Of a stretch of 64,000 nt of DNA, positions 10,682 to 21,288 are shown in pieces. Positions within the stretch are counted from its first letter, which is position 1, and every line of letters begins with the position of its first letter. The stretch covers positions 216,752-280,751 of the forward strand of contig NMRA01000067.1 of the NCBI GenBank assembly GCA_002633005.1, read 5' to 3'. A model generated the notes under the pieces. That model ran no database searches. It was not told where the DNA came from and saw only the letters and a program-made list of their open reading frames with translations. The translations under genes were made by a program, and so were the position numbers. Origin of the DNA: Phoronis australis (taxonomy: Eukaryota > Phoronida > Phoronidae).

Positions 10682-13600
10682 GTAAGTAGTTTGCAAATTT
10701 CGAGATTCACCGTGTCAGTCCAGAAACGTATGAAAAACATATGTAGCCTATCCATCCATAATCCATCTGAAGACTCGTAATCCCATGAACTAAACCTGCA
10801 TACATTTCTTAAACATGCGGTCTATATTTATATGGTCTACTTCTCTAAAGGCTAAAATGTCGGGTCTTTAATTATTCCTGTCTCCAGTATTATTGGAAAT
10901 CGTGAAAGATTCCGCTTTATACTGTTATTGCTGTCTCTGCAACTATTCGGAACTCGAGAGTAGTCAGTTAGGTGATCCACTCTCGTGCTGTCTGTACCCG
11001 GCGGAACAGGCAATGACTCGGACGGTTAGTTTCAGTAGCGGAGCTGGTGTGGTACTTTCCGTTGGGGCTACGACCATTGCGGCAGATTTCTTTCAAGTCA
11101 TGCTAAGCCATATATGCCTCAAGTATAAAGACTGGATTATATATAACATGTTAAAGGGTTAGTACATCTGTTCTCAATACCGTTGCTGTTGGATTATATA
11201 TAACATGTTAAAGGATTAGTACATCTGTTCTCAATACCGTTGCTGTTGGATTATATATAACATGTTAAAGGGTTAGTACATCTGTTCTCAATACCGTTGC
11301 TGTTGGATTATATATAGCATGTTAAACGGTTAGTACATCTGTTCTCAATATCGTTGCTGTTTGATTATTTATAACATGTTAAAGGGTTAGTACATCTGTT
11401 CTCAATACCGTTGCTGTTGGATTATATATAACATGTTAAAGGGTTAGTACATCTGTTCTCAATACCGTTGCTGTTGGATTATATATAACATGTTAAAGGG
11501 TTAGTACATCTGTTCCCAATACCGTTGCTTTATGAATATACAGGGACAGACGTTTTGAAACGGCTTTTGGATTGGAAAACATGTTTAACATTTTCTTCAT
11601 CTGTACGATAGTGTGACGGGATTACAGATGGTGACCGACAAAGCTTTCTTCATGGCATTGATGGAATCTTTCAAAAGACGTGTTTACAAACAACACTGAC
11701 CTCTGTCGAGATTTTTCACCAAAAAGAACTTTGCTGAGCTACTTCAATACTTCCCATGCCGGTATATATTAGTTGCGTAGTCCGTCATCTTTTAAAAATA
11801 ATTTATTTCAACAACTTATTAGAAAATAGCAACACAAGGAAGGAAGAAACAGACTCACTCTCCCACATTCACAATTCCCAACTCTGCTTGGCTTAAATTT
11901 ACAGTGAATCTACAAAGGTCTCAAAAAGCTCTGTTAGGCTGGGATTCTCTTACTGTCATAGTTTTCCATATCAACATTAAAGACGCTGTGTCTCATTAAA
12001 ACCGTGAATATTCCAATTTGTATCAAGTGCCACCTAGTGACTTGCTGGAGAACTGCGCGTACAAGCATAACAAAAAAGAAACAATTTGTAAATAATTGAA
12101 AAAAGGTTTTTCATGGTCTCGGTGAAGGTGTGTTTATAAATAAAAATCAACTTACTCAGAGACCGGGAATATAGAAGTTCGAACGTTTCGAACTGTGCTC
12201 TACAGTTCTTTGTCAACGACTGTAGAGCACAGTTCGAAACGTTCGAACTTCTATATTCCCGGTCTCTGAGTAAGTTGATTTTTACTTATAAACAATTTGT
12301 AAATAATTTGCGGTTTTAAAGAAAACACCACAACAGATACACTTAAAAACAAGTGCTAACATATAAAAAACCTAATAATTCAAAATAGTACGCAATCGTT
12401 ATTTGATAGTGAAGTAAACAAATAAAATCTGTGGCTTTTTTCATTAAGGTAACGATGAAATATTACCATACTCATTTGCATAAAAATAGTCTCGCAAAAG
12501 GAGACTTTCACGAGATTGTAATGGCAATTGTTTCTCGAATGGTTTCCGGCACACCGGAAGACACGGGGTTGTTTGTAAATTTGTACTTCATTTGCATATT
12601 CACAATGTAATGAGACATAGCACCCTAAATTACATTATTTAAATCTCCTAAGTACAAGAGTACAGGCGGCCTTTGAACAAGTATCAATAAGTTATTGTGC
12701 TAGCGTTCAGATGAGATATTAATGTCATACAATAACTTCCAAAGCATGCAAGTAACACTCTCAACTAATTAAGGATTAGTACATACCACATTTGAAAACC
12801 ATGTTTGTATTTCGTTCCGAAATGAAACTACGCGCTCACATTCCAAAAACGTGTGAATAAAAGTTTCTACGGCTCCACAAAAACGAGGTCTTATGACAAA
12901 ATAAAGTTGACTTGCAGAAAAGTCCAATTAGAGCTATGATAGATGTTGGACTCATACATTTCGGTGTAACTTCAGGTTATTAGACTTTGTAATCCTGAAG
13001 ATGGTGAAAGACTGGACCGAAACGTTGGACTTTGAAATATATTGAAACTATGGATATAATCCCGTTTGTCGTGTTATTTCTCATTAAACAAATGGGCCAA
13101 AACGTAACGCTATGGGAATGTCTCGATATATTTATTTCAGACCACCTTCGATTAAATCTCTTGGTTGTCTTGTTGATGTGTTTGTTTTCGCATTGGCCAA
13201 CATTTATCGATAGACTTATGCTTGGTTCACGTGAGTGATGAAAACACCAGCAATTTCAATGACTAAAACGCTAACGAAAACGATAGAAGCTTTGCCAGGC
13301 AGACGAGCGCTCCGCGAGGGAGTCATTTCAGCCAGCAGTTGTTTCGTTTCCCTCCACCCGAATCGCTTTTCAGCGAAATTTGATGTCAAAACGCGTGGAC
13401 TCTGTTCTATAACATTGATTAATGAGACTACGCAACTACCAACAAAGGCCTCTTACCGCTACGCATGAACTGAATTGAATTAATTTTCTTTATCATAAGC
13501 TGCTTTCGCATTAGAGTTAGTGACCTGCCTGCGCAAATGAACCCAGACCACTCATGTGCTTAGCACAGAAGTACTACTACAGCAACTTACAAAACATTTA

Positions 13601-16600
13601 TAATACCAATAATTGAACCAGTGACGTCAACACAAGGTAGATAATTAAAGCTTCATGTGAAGATGATACTTTGCTATTTGTACTGTCACTAACAGTGCTG
13701 TAGTGAGGCGTAGGCGCACGTAGGCGCAGCCAACCACCTTTTGGCATTTGAACCTAGCGCCTACGCACCGTAAGATACGTTCAGTGCTCAAGGTCACATA
13801 CGGTGGGCTCAGGGCGCCTACTTACCGCTCATTTTACTACTACAGCACTGGTCACTAAAATTGCAGTTGATTTTTCAATATTTTTATCCGTCTTTGTCAT
13901 TATTTTTCCAAAAATATCTCTCATTTCAAAATTTCTATGATAAACTTTCCAAACTATTGCCTGAAAACGTGTTTTTCGTAAATATTTTTTTTAACTGAAC
14001 ATTTTTATAACTTCCAACTTCGAGGACAACTTACGATGTACCAGTGCGTAAGCGACCGATAATAGATCTTAGCTGCCTGCTCAAGGTCACGTGATTTGCT
14101 TCCTTACTACCGCTTCGTTTGTATGCAAGTTCTGAAACTGGGTTTAGCTGGAGGCTCAGCTTGTCACTTTTACACTGAATATTATGTAACCGATTTCTAA
14201 ATCGCAAAAAAATAACAGTTAACAAATTAATGAACGAATGTTTAGCTCTAAAACTGTATCTCAAACTGCTGAGGAACAATTATGTAAACACATGTTTTTA
14301 TCCCAAACAAGGATTTGCCTCATCAAAAGGTTAAAAATCTGTTCTATAATCGAAGAATAGCAGTTTTTCTTCTCATACAGCTAAATCCCCTTCCCATATC
14401 AAACTTCACTATTAACTACATGATTTAAAGAGGATTTGTGGTCACCAAGATAAAAACTTAATGCGCCCATATGTGGGTGCATATTGCTGTAATCTCTGAC
14501 TTGGCGTCTGTCAGTTCGGCGTCCGTTGGTGTATCTCCCATAACTCCCACGTTTTCTTAATGAGATTTAGCATATAATATTCTACGACAGTGGCGACAGT
14601 TGTGGAGGAATTTCTTACTGATACGTTTACTTGTCTCGTTCCCATACGCAATATGCATCACTAAGTAGGGCGTGGACGAAACAATCCGATTACCGCTGTG
14701 CCCCCTAGTGTCTACTAAGGAGACGATGACGCCCTTTCCTTTTTCAGACGGATTTGATGGATTTCAGTTGCGTCATCTTATGAATATTATTTTGCATTCT
14801 GTTCTTAGGGTTCACTTCTCTGTCCTCCAAGCTGCTCAAAGTATTGACCCATCGCAATTTTGATCTCTGTTGCATCTCTGCGGTTGTATACCTTGCAGGA
14901 TCTTTGTGAAATTTGAGTTTTCTTATGAATGTGACAACGAATGACGACGACTTTAGAAAGTAACTGATTACCTCTGTGGCCCCTAGTGGCAATTTCAGTT
15001 CTTTTACGTTTACTTTTATGTTTTCCGAGTTCCTTGGGAAATTTTCACGGAGTTTTACAATGGGTGTCTCATATTTAGGACTCCGAAAACAACGTATTTA
15101 CCCTGTCGCTTAATTTGCGCCACCTAGAGACTATTTTTTTCTTTACTAGTCTGTTTCTGGCATTAGCATATTTTTCTGCCAAACCGTTCCAAGGAAATTG
15201 ACATGATTCCTGCTGAAACAACTTGATACGCTGAGTTTCGGGCGAATCTGATTACGGTGGTGCCCCCTAGTGATATTTTTTCCATGAATGTCGCAGCAGG
15301 TGACGACGACTTTCAGAAAGATCTGACTACTGCTGTTTTGAGTAAAAGCATTATTTGACAAAAATAGCCCGGCTTTTCTTAAAAGGTCACGACCTCCGAC
15401 CCCGGCCTCTGTAGTTACAAAGCCGTGGAGAGTCAGAAATAGGTAAATCGATTCATTGCAATGTTTCTCGTTTAGTATGTGGTATAAATAGATTATTACA
15501 TGTTCTCAGCCGTTATCCTCCTTATCTAGAGCCCTCGTGGATTTTGTAGAATTATCACCCTCGGGGCTAACGCCCCTCGGGCGATAATTCTCCAAAATCC
15601 ACTCGGGCTCTAGATAACGGGGGATAACGACTTCACCATGTAGTAATCTATATATATTCGGATAGGTTACTCGTATTCTGCGCCTCCAAATGACATTTTC
15701 AAATTACCGGTACTTTCCAGTCTGTTTTGACGTCAGATACTTTATCCGACAAACTGTTCAAACAATCATGAAGTAAATTAGCAGATGATTTCCTATTGAG
15801 AACAGCACGTCTTCCTGGTTCAACGATATAACAGTTTTTCAAAACCCATTGCTTCATATTAAAGCGAAACAGTATAGCTGTGCGTGACATGCGTATTGTA
15901 AAAAATACGAGGTGAAACAGACAATCGATTGATTGCCCGCTGAGAAACTTGCCAACAACGTTTACTGAACCAGGAAGCCACAGCACCGTTCCTGGTAATG
16001 TCTTCCTTGTTCTACGCTTCAACAGCTCTTCGAACCATGTTTCATGTAAAACAAAACATTCTTCTTCAGAATATCATGGGAAAAAACGATCAAAGAAATG
16101 TTGCCAGACTTTGAACTGAATTCCGAGTTCTTGACGAACATAACTACAATAAGTGATGTCATTGCGCATAGGACTGCAATCGTGTCGAACGACATCCCTT
16201 GGCTACTTGGTGAACTAGATCGAGACGACTTATACAGGCAGGTTTACGACTCATTTATTTATTACACGAGAATACCTATCGTCAATACCTATGGGTTGAT
16301 TTTGCCTTTACGTTCAACTTTCCTTTTTTATTCAAGATTTTTGTGTTTGATAACTATCGATAGCACAGAGGTCAAAACAATGTTTATACGAATGTGTTAC
16401 GTTTTATTCAGCATTTTTACAAATTATAATATTGCCTTATAATCATATAATTCACTGTTTAGTTTCATTCAAACGACCTCCATTCTGCACGACGTTTCAG
16501 TTGACGATTCCTATAGCCATCATCATTGAAACGTCGGGTAAAATCCAATACAGAGGATCGGTACAAACAGACCCAGCAGTACATTATAAACTTTTACAAG

Positions 16601-19600
16601 CTCATCACCTCAAACTGGTTTATGGAAGCACCACTTTAGATGAAAACAAACAAAGTAGTCTAAAAGCTCCACAGTATGAAGTAATACACACAAATCCTCT
16701 GAAAATAACGCACTCACTGTTGTTTGTTTTCTGTTTGGAGAGATAGGTTGCTCTTAAATGTTAAAAATTCGTTCATGTGTGGGTCTATAAATATTTTGAC
16801 AAGTTTGTCTTTTTATTTAGCATTGATCTTTTAAGTCACACGCAGCGCAAGCTAAAACTGCAAACTTCCAACTAGAATAAATCACGTTTAGCGGTGGCGA
16901 ATCTTGCCGTTCAGATAAATGAATCCATTCTGCTCAGATGGTTTTGTTCACGAACAAGCAGGAACGACATCTCGCAGTGATGAAAACAAAAACAAAACAA
17001 AACAACTGGCTGTACTCCAAAACATGAACCAAAATAAAGGTTTTCAAAGATAACGCTGCATGGGGCTTTTTCGAGTCTTTTCTCTGAAGTTCCTTCATAC
17101 GGAAACAAACATCTCACAATATTCCAGGCGTCTTAAATTTAGCAGTGCTAAATATGAGGCAGATTTTCGTGATGTTCTTCGGTACAACAACGTCGTCTTT
17201 TCGATTGCTGCGAGGTTGAGTGAAAAACTGGGAGGCGGGAAATCTTGGGAAACGCTCATGGAAGAAAAAATATTCACACCTCTCGGTATGTCGGCGTCCA
17301 CATTCTACGACAAGCAGGCCCCCAACTGGACAAACTTTGCCAAAGCCTATGTGAAATATACCAAAAGTGCCAACTGGTCATTGAGAGACCCTCGAGCTAT
17401 CAGGTGCGTTTGGATTATACTACTTTTATTTAAACATGGTCCATACTATTTAAACATGTATGGGAATCGGCTGAACATAATTTGACTTGCTCGCAGCATC
17501 TGTCTCGATGCATATGTTGAATATTTACTCGGTAAGTGGTGTTAACGACGAAGTTTTCGAAGAATTCTATGAATAGCTTTATCCACTACATGCTGAGAAT
17601 TCTATGAATAGCTTTATCCACTACATGCTGAGAATTCTATGAATAGCTTTATCCACTACGATGCTGACTGTCCAAGCCCAATGATGAAGGCAACTTGTAG
17701 TTTGAAAATTTGAAAAAATGAAACTCCGACGTTTTTTGCAGTCCAAATATAATGTGAATTTTACAATCTCTGATATATTTTACAATTATAAAAATATACT
17801 ACATCCTTAAGAACTTGCTCGTTTCAGCTGAATATTTCATCATTGAAGCTAACAAACGGTATAGAGTTCAAATTAAAATTGCGTCTAATTTAAACAAGAT
17901 AAAGTATAATTTTGGAGGCTATGGTTGCCACGTAGGTATCGCATGATTAACGGAAAACTTAAAGTCTCTCTAGTTTTCAACAAAAGGGCATTTACGGCTT
18001 CTTTGGGAACTTAATTGAAAACCTGTGTCCGTATTTTTCATATCAATTGCATTAGTGATACATAAGTGAGTTCTAAAGGGTGTAACGTATGTATCGTACT
18101 TGTACTATAATTTATCGAACTATATTAATTATTTGAAATGAATGAATAAACGTTTTTCACGCGAAAGTAATACAGTATCTTTACAGTACAAGATTTATCA
18201 CTATACTATTATAAATTTCTTACCGCTAAAAATCTATATCTGAAAACGATCAAATCATAACGTGAACAACAAAAAAAAATTATTAATTTCGCGAATACAG
18301 TGTGTTCGTTGTTGTTTTATACTCATTCAATGTACTTATCGCTGCACGGGTATATCAATTTAGAAAAAAGCTATAAGAAACAAACTTGCTTTTACATCTC
18401 TTTGGTAAAGATTCCCGACTTCTCAATTACACAGTGCGTCGTGACCCGGATGTTAACACTTAACAAGCTACAAGCTGACATTCAAAAGGCTAATTTTACA
18501 AAATTTGAGCACAAACATTGTGCAATTTTAATATGAGCTTGCTTCAGGTAATAAGATATACACCTTAGATTGCATACAATGTATTCATCCCTATTAAAAT
18601 CAGAGTTATTCCAAAAGTTTCCAATGAAGTAAACTTGATATTTCACAAAAAGGAAATGTAATTTAGTCGAAACTGTTTTCTTAGGTTGTTCTAAATTCTG
18701 TGATATTGTCTGTTAATTTTAGTTCCGTAGGCGCGGTAGGTCCCGCTGGCTCAATATCGTCCACTGTTAAAGATATGGCGAAATATCTAAAGTTTTTGGT
18801 CTCTGACGGTAAGACGGAGGACAACCGTATCCTGGTCCCCTCCAAGGCTCTCCAAGGAGTGTTCTATCCCGTTATGGTTTTACCTCAGCCCTGGTTTGGC
18901 GGTGCTATGAGTCTTAACAGCGCCCCCTTTAAACAGTCGATGGATAATTACGCTAAAGGTTGGGCGGTTGGCTGGTACAAAGGTAAAGTAAAATGATGAT
19001 TCTACACACAGCCATCTCACAGAATATGCGAGAATAGGATAGTTAAAGCGGTTAGTAAACGCACGTTTCGTGCCCGAAGCGAATACTGCAATAAAGGGGG
19101 GGGGGGGGGGNGGGGGGGGTATGCACACCTCGTTCTGAAGTTGAGAATCTCTGAATTTCCTCTGCAGACACAATTTGAGAGAGTATTTATAGTGAAGTTA
19201 CTGAAAGTGAAGTGACCGCTGCGAAACTTCGCGGCGATAGGGGGCGTGCGAGAGTTGCGAACTGAAGGGCAGGGGCCGAACTGGAGGCTACCGGCGCTTG
19301 ACACAGATGTCCGCCACTAAAGAACACTTTCCTGCTCTTGAGATTTACCTTGTACATTCTCATCCTTTTGTAAAGGTATTTCCAAGACGGTAACTCCGGG
19401 ATGGTAAAGCGATGCCGGTGCCGTAACGCTAAACAGCCGCGATAAAGCTTAGTAATGGAAGCATTAACATTTCTCCCATAATTAAATATTCGATGTTTGC
19501 TGTCGAACATAGTTCATGGCGTCTATTTTGCCAGTGTTTGCTTTTAAGGTCTCCAAGGTTGCAAGAAATTTACTCTACATTCCGAACTCCTGGCAAACAA

Positions 19601-20625
19601 TTGGATTTTGTGCAACATGTGTAGACTATATCGCACGTATGCATTTTCTTTTTGGTGGGACAGCACTCAACATTACTGCACAGATGTAGAATGAATATTA
19701 TATCTGTACGCACGTACATGCACACACGCGCGCGTGCGTCGATATTATTTATTTAGCTCGGGATTGTAAACTGGTTAGTAACTTGGTTAAGTAGGCAGTT
19801 GATGGTGGCTAATCCAAGTTAGTTTGGGTCACTGTGTAGGACATTTATTATATTTGGTTCATCAGTAAGGCCTATTACTTATCACTTGTGTCTTTTCCAG
19901 GTCACAAAATACTTGCACACGGTGGTAATTTGTATGGTCACGACTGTTTCATGACGTACATCCCGGGAAAAAAGAGCGCCATCTACACTATTGCAAACGG
20001 ACCCTCGTCGATCCCGTCCATTAAGGCCAACATTCTATTGCACAACTACATTCTTGATATGGCACTTGGTGACACACCTTGGCTCAATAGCTCTGCTGCG
20101 TGTTCATATCCACAACCGTGGGGAAGAGCAGACGACTTTTACTACAACAGGCCAAACTTTAACTTCCCGAAAGATCGCGCACTTTCTCGACCCATTGACG
20201 AATACTTGGGCACTTTTGGAAACCTTGCTTTTGGGAATCTTACAGTAATTAGGAATGGAGACGGGCAATTGCAGATGAATTATGGTATACACGGAAAATT
20301 AGTTTTATATCCTCAAGCAGAGAATGATAAGTTTTACGTTGAAGCCAAAGAACCTATGGCGCATATCCCTGATGTAAACTCTCGATTCAGCAAATATCGT
20401 TTTGTCAAATTCACTGATGCCATTAGCGGAAAATTAAATAAGGTAAACGTGGCCGTGTTTGATAGCATGGACCCGCCAATATTTGTGAGAAATCAAAAGC
20501 TATCACCTGCCTCAATGCCACACAGTGATCCCCATGACATCTCTGGTTCACCACATTCTCCACCAGGTTCGCGCGTGTTTCTACTGGTCATAAGTTTTCT
20601 TCTGCATCGCGTCTATTTGTCGTAG
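10377..20625 (+). CDS. Secreted serine beta-lactamase-like / PBP-like protein, tandem copy 1 (577 aa, 5 exons)
   Basis: Exons 10377-10681, 16070-16237, 17128-17403, 18723-18982 and 19901-20625 total 1734 nt, an exact reading frame. The start is the ATG at 10377, which begins a signal peptide (residues 1-22) and is shared with copies 2 and 3. The beta-lactamase (PF00144-type) domain runs from about residue 25 to 375 with catalytic motif SVSK (Ser84, Lys87), YNN (Tyr177-Asn179) and HGG (His343-Gly345), all intact. A DUF3471-like domain follows at about 430-530 (IDEYLGTFG start). The tail at about 550-577 has small residues, a short spacer and a hydrophobic stretch, as for GPI attachment. The family includes class C beta-lactamases, D,D-peptidases and esterases, so the substrate is unknown. 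Intron 2 must use a GC donor. Not the mitochondrial LACTB, because it carries a secretion signal. Confidence 0.88.
11134..11532. repeat. 57-bp minisatellite, 7 copies
   Basis: The unit begins ggattatatataacatg and ends ctcaataccgttgctgtt. Starts fall at 11134, 11191, 11248, 11305, 11362, 11419 and 11476, an exact 57-base spacing. Most units differ by 0-2 bases; the 1305 and 1362-type units carry a few more changes. No counterpart is seen in intron 1 of copies 2 and 3 within the window. Confidence 0.95.
12098..12289. mobile_element. Hairpin (fold-back) element flanked by 19-bp direct repeats
   Basis: Arms at 12135-12206 and 12219-12290 are inverted repeats of about 72 nt with about one mismatch and a 12-nt loop. 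A 19-bp direct repeat aaacaatttgtaaataatt lies at 12079-12097 and 12290-12308. The very high arm identity means a recent origin or strong constraint. A transcript would fold into a long perfect hairpin. Confidence 0.8.
13693..13850. mobile_element. hAT-type MITE with 8-bp target-site duplication
   Basis: Terminal inverted repeats CAGTGCTGTAGT (13693-13704) and ACTACAGCACTG (13839-13850) are flanked by the perfect 8-bp direct repeat GTCACTAA (13685-13692 and 13851-13858). An 8-bp duplication with CA-starting termini is the hAT signature. It is 158 bp long and non-coding. Confidence 0.88.
14455..15345. repeat. Degenerate dispersed repeat with three internal units
   Basis: The motif gattaccgctgtgccccc or its variants, followed by tagtg, recurs at about 14688, 14966 and 15252. 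Associated blocks (gacgacgactttcagaaag, ttgcaggatctttgtg) also repeat, giving three units of roughly 280 bp. A related copy starts near 48420 in intron 3 of gene 2. The class is not identified. Confidence 0.5.
15489..15650. mobile_element. Fold-back element, about 160 bp, near-palindromic
   Basis: Outer arms tagattattacatg (15489-15502) and catgtagtaatcta (15637-15650) enclose inner arms around tctagagccc / gggctctaga, meeting at ctcggggctaacgcccctcg near 15570. Nearly the whole element pairs with itself. It is non-coding. Confidence 0.75.
16070..16237 (+). CDS. Gene 1 exon 2, ending at a GC donor
   Basis: The acceptor is cttcttcag. The exon encodes residues 103-157 with split codons at both ends: ISWEKTIKEMLPDFEL, TNITTISDV, HRTAIVSND and ELDRDDLY. 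It ends TACAG, followed by gcaggt. Stopping at the GT four bases later (16242) would break the frame to exon 3, whereas the GC donor restores AGG|CGT (Arg-Arg), as the family shows before the YxN motif. HRTA replaces the more usual H-x-(S/T)-G. Confidence 0.8.
16238..17127 (+). other. Gene 1 intron 2, inferred GC-AG intron
   Basis: The donor is gcaggt and the acceptor aatattccag. Both ends are conserved in gene 2. I see no other features inside. Confidence 0.7.
17128..17403 (+). CDS. Gene 1 exon 3: YxN motif
   Basis: The exon encodes residues 159-249: RLKFSSAKYEADFRDV, then RYNNVVFSIAARLSE with Tyr177 and Asn179 of the YxN motif, then SWETLMEEKIFTPLGM and AFYD-like substrate-pocket helices. 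The donor is gtgcgt. It is one codon longer than in gene 2 (GGGKS against GGKT). Confidence 0.88.
17404..18722 (+). other. Gene 1 intron 3
   Basis: The GT-AG intron contains a local triplication of about 35 bp at 17563-17660. The remainder aligns in patches with the much longer intron 3 of gene 2 and has no gene. Confidence 0.7.
17563..17660. repeat. Three tandem copies of a 35-bp unit
   Basis: The unit starts gaattctatgaatagcttta and ends catgctga; the third copy has one extra base. Gene 2 has only a single copy at the matching place (about 48152), so the expansion is specific to gene 1. Confidence 0.9.
18723..18982 (+). CDS. Gene 1 exon 4
   Basis: The exon encodes residues 251-336, starting SVGAVGPAGSISSTVKDM, the G-P-A-G-S-x-x-S-S-x-x-D-M signature of the beta-lactamase fold helix seen in this family. 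It continues through VPSKALQGVFYPVMVLPQP to GWAVGWYK. The acceptor is aattttag and the donor gtaaag. Both ends are conserved with gene 2. Confidence 0.88.
18983..19900 (+). other. Gene 1 intron 4
   Basis: The GT-AG intron contains a G homopolymer with one N (about 19097-19119) and a short CA/CG-rich run near 19715-19740. No other feature is visible. Confidence 0.7.
19901..20625 (+). CDS. Gene 1 exon 5: HGG motif, DUF3471-like domain, GPI-type tail
   Basis: The exon encodes residues 338-577. HGG of the third active-site motif lies at residues 343-345 (ILAHGGNLYGHDCF). IDEYLGTFG at about 435-443 starts a beta-rich region resembling DUF3471. The end carries S-G-S, a short polar spacer and the hydrophobic VFLLVISFLL, then a few residues before the TAG stop. 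Confidence 0.88.
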
Positions 20626-21288
20626 GTTAGCAGCTGATAATTCACAATATTTTAAGGCTGTCAATATGTTGCCAAAGACGCGAGTAGATCTATAATCAAA
20701 ATGTGAGATGTTCGGATAAATTAACGCGTAAATAAGGCATGCGATGTTATTGTATGCTGTACACGATAACACAGGATCACTTCAAATCAAATCGCATTTT
20801 TAATTTTGCAACTTGGTTGTAAACCTGTATTCAAAAATGCTTTTTCGTCAACTTGTTTTTACTTGATTATGTTGTCTTATTACAACCTGTTCTATCGCTA
20901 TTGCTTTTAGCACTGATGTTTGTAAACGACAGGTTCCATAAGACATGAGACAGCCTGCAATTAAGTAGTGTATTGTAGGAATGACAGCTGAAGGCACCTA
21001 GACTTCTTTGCTCTATTGGAAACAAAATAAGACCACGTGTGTGAACTTTAGAGAGGAATTTACTAACGGTTACTTCAATGTCTTAACCTTCTTAAACGTG
21101 AGACCATATTTTGGAATTTCTTGATTCTTTGCTTAATGTTATGTCTAATCATTGTTGCATTTTGTATAGCCGTCCTGCAGCTTTTCAAATGGGGTGGCTA
21201 AGATACGTTTGTTGTTAAAAAACGAGTATTAAAGCAGATCAATTTAATTCTTATTTACACGTGTCAGTTGCTGCCTTGGTCCATCGAA
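20626..21288 (+). other. 3' flank of gene 1, conserved with gene 2
   Basis: The sequence matches the flank of gene 2 (53412-54650, minus an insertion there) through ggttagcag, tttgtaaacgacaggttcc and ccaaggcacctagacttctttg-like blocks. It is probably 3' UTR plus flank of the duplicated unit. No other gene is seen. Confidence 0.55.
21228..21233 (+). terminator. Possible poly(A) signal ATTAAA of gene 1
   Basis: ATTAAA lies about 600 nt after the stop, at the end of the 3' flank that is homologous to gene 2, where two AATAAA occur (54801, 54813). It is a weak, position-based call. Confidence 0.3.

Larger units (their letters stand above)
10682..16069 (+). other. Gene 1 intron 1 (5.4 kb), repeat-rich
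   Basis: The GT-AG intron ends cttcttcag. It holds a 57-bp minisatellite (11134-11532), a hairpin element (12098-12289), a hAT-type MITE (13693-13850), a degenerate repeat (14455-15345) and a fold-back element (15489-15650). These are listed separately. The remainder shows no gene. Confidence 0.75.

Noticed and set aside
11134-11532. Regular repeats resembling a CRISPR array
   Set aside because: Units are contiguous 57-bp repeats with no variable spacers and lie in an animal intron.
16230-16245. Ordinary GT donor at 16242 for exon 2
   Set aside because: It breaks the frame with exon 3 in both gene copies; no good acceptor near exon 3 gives the needed phase.
19097-19119. G-runs with N (also near 25420 and 58180) as quadruplex or regulatory sites
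   Set aside because: They coincide with uncertain bases and are best treated as homopolymer sequencing trouble.
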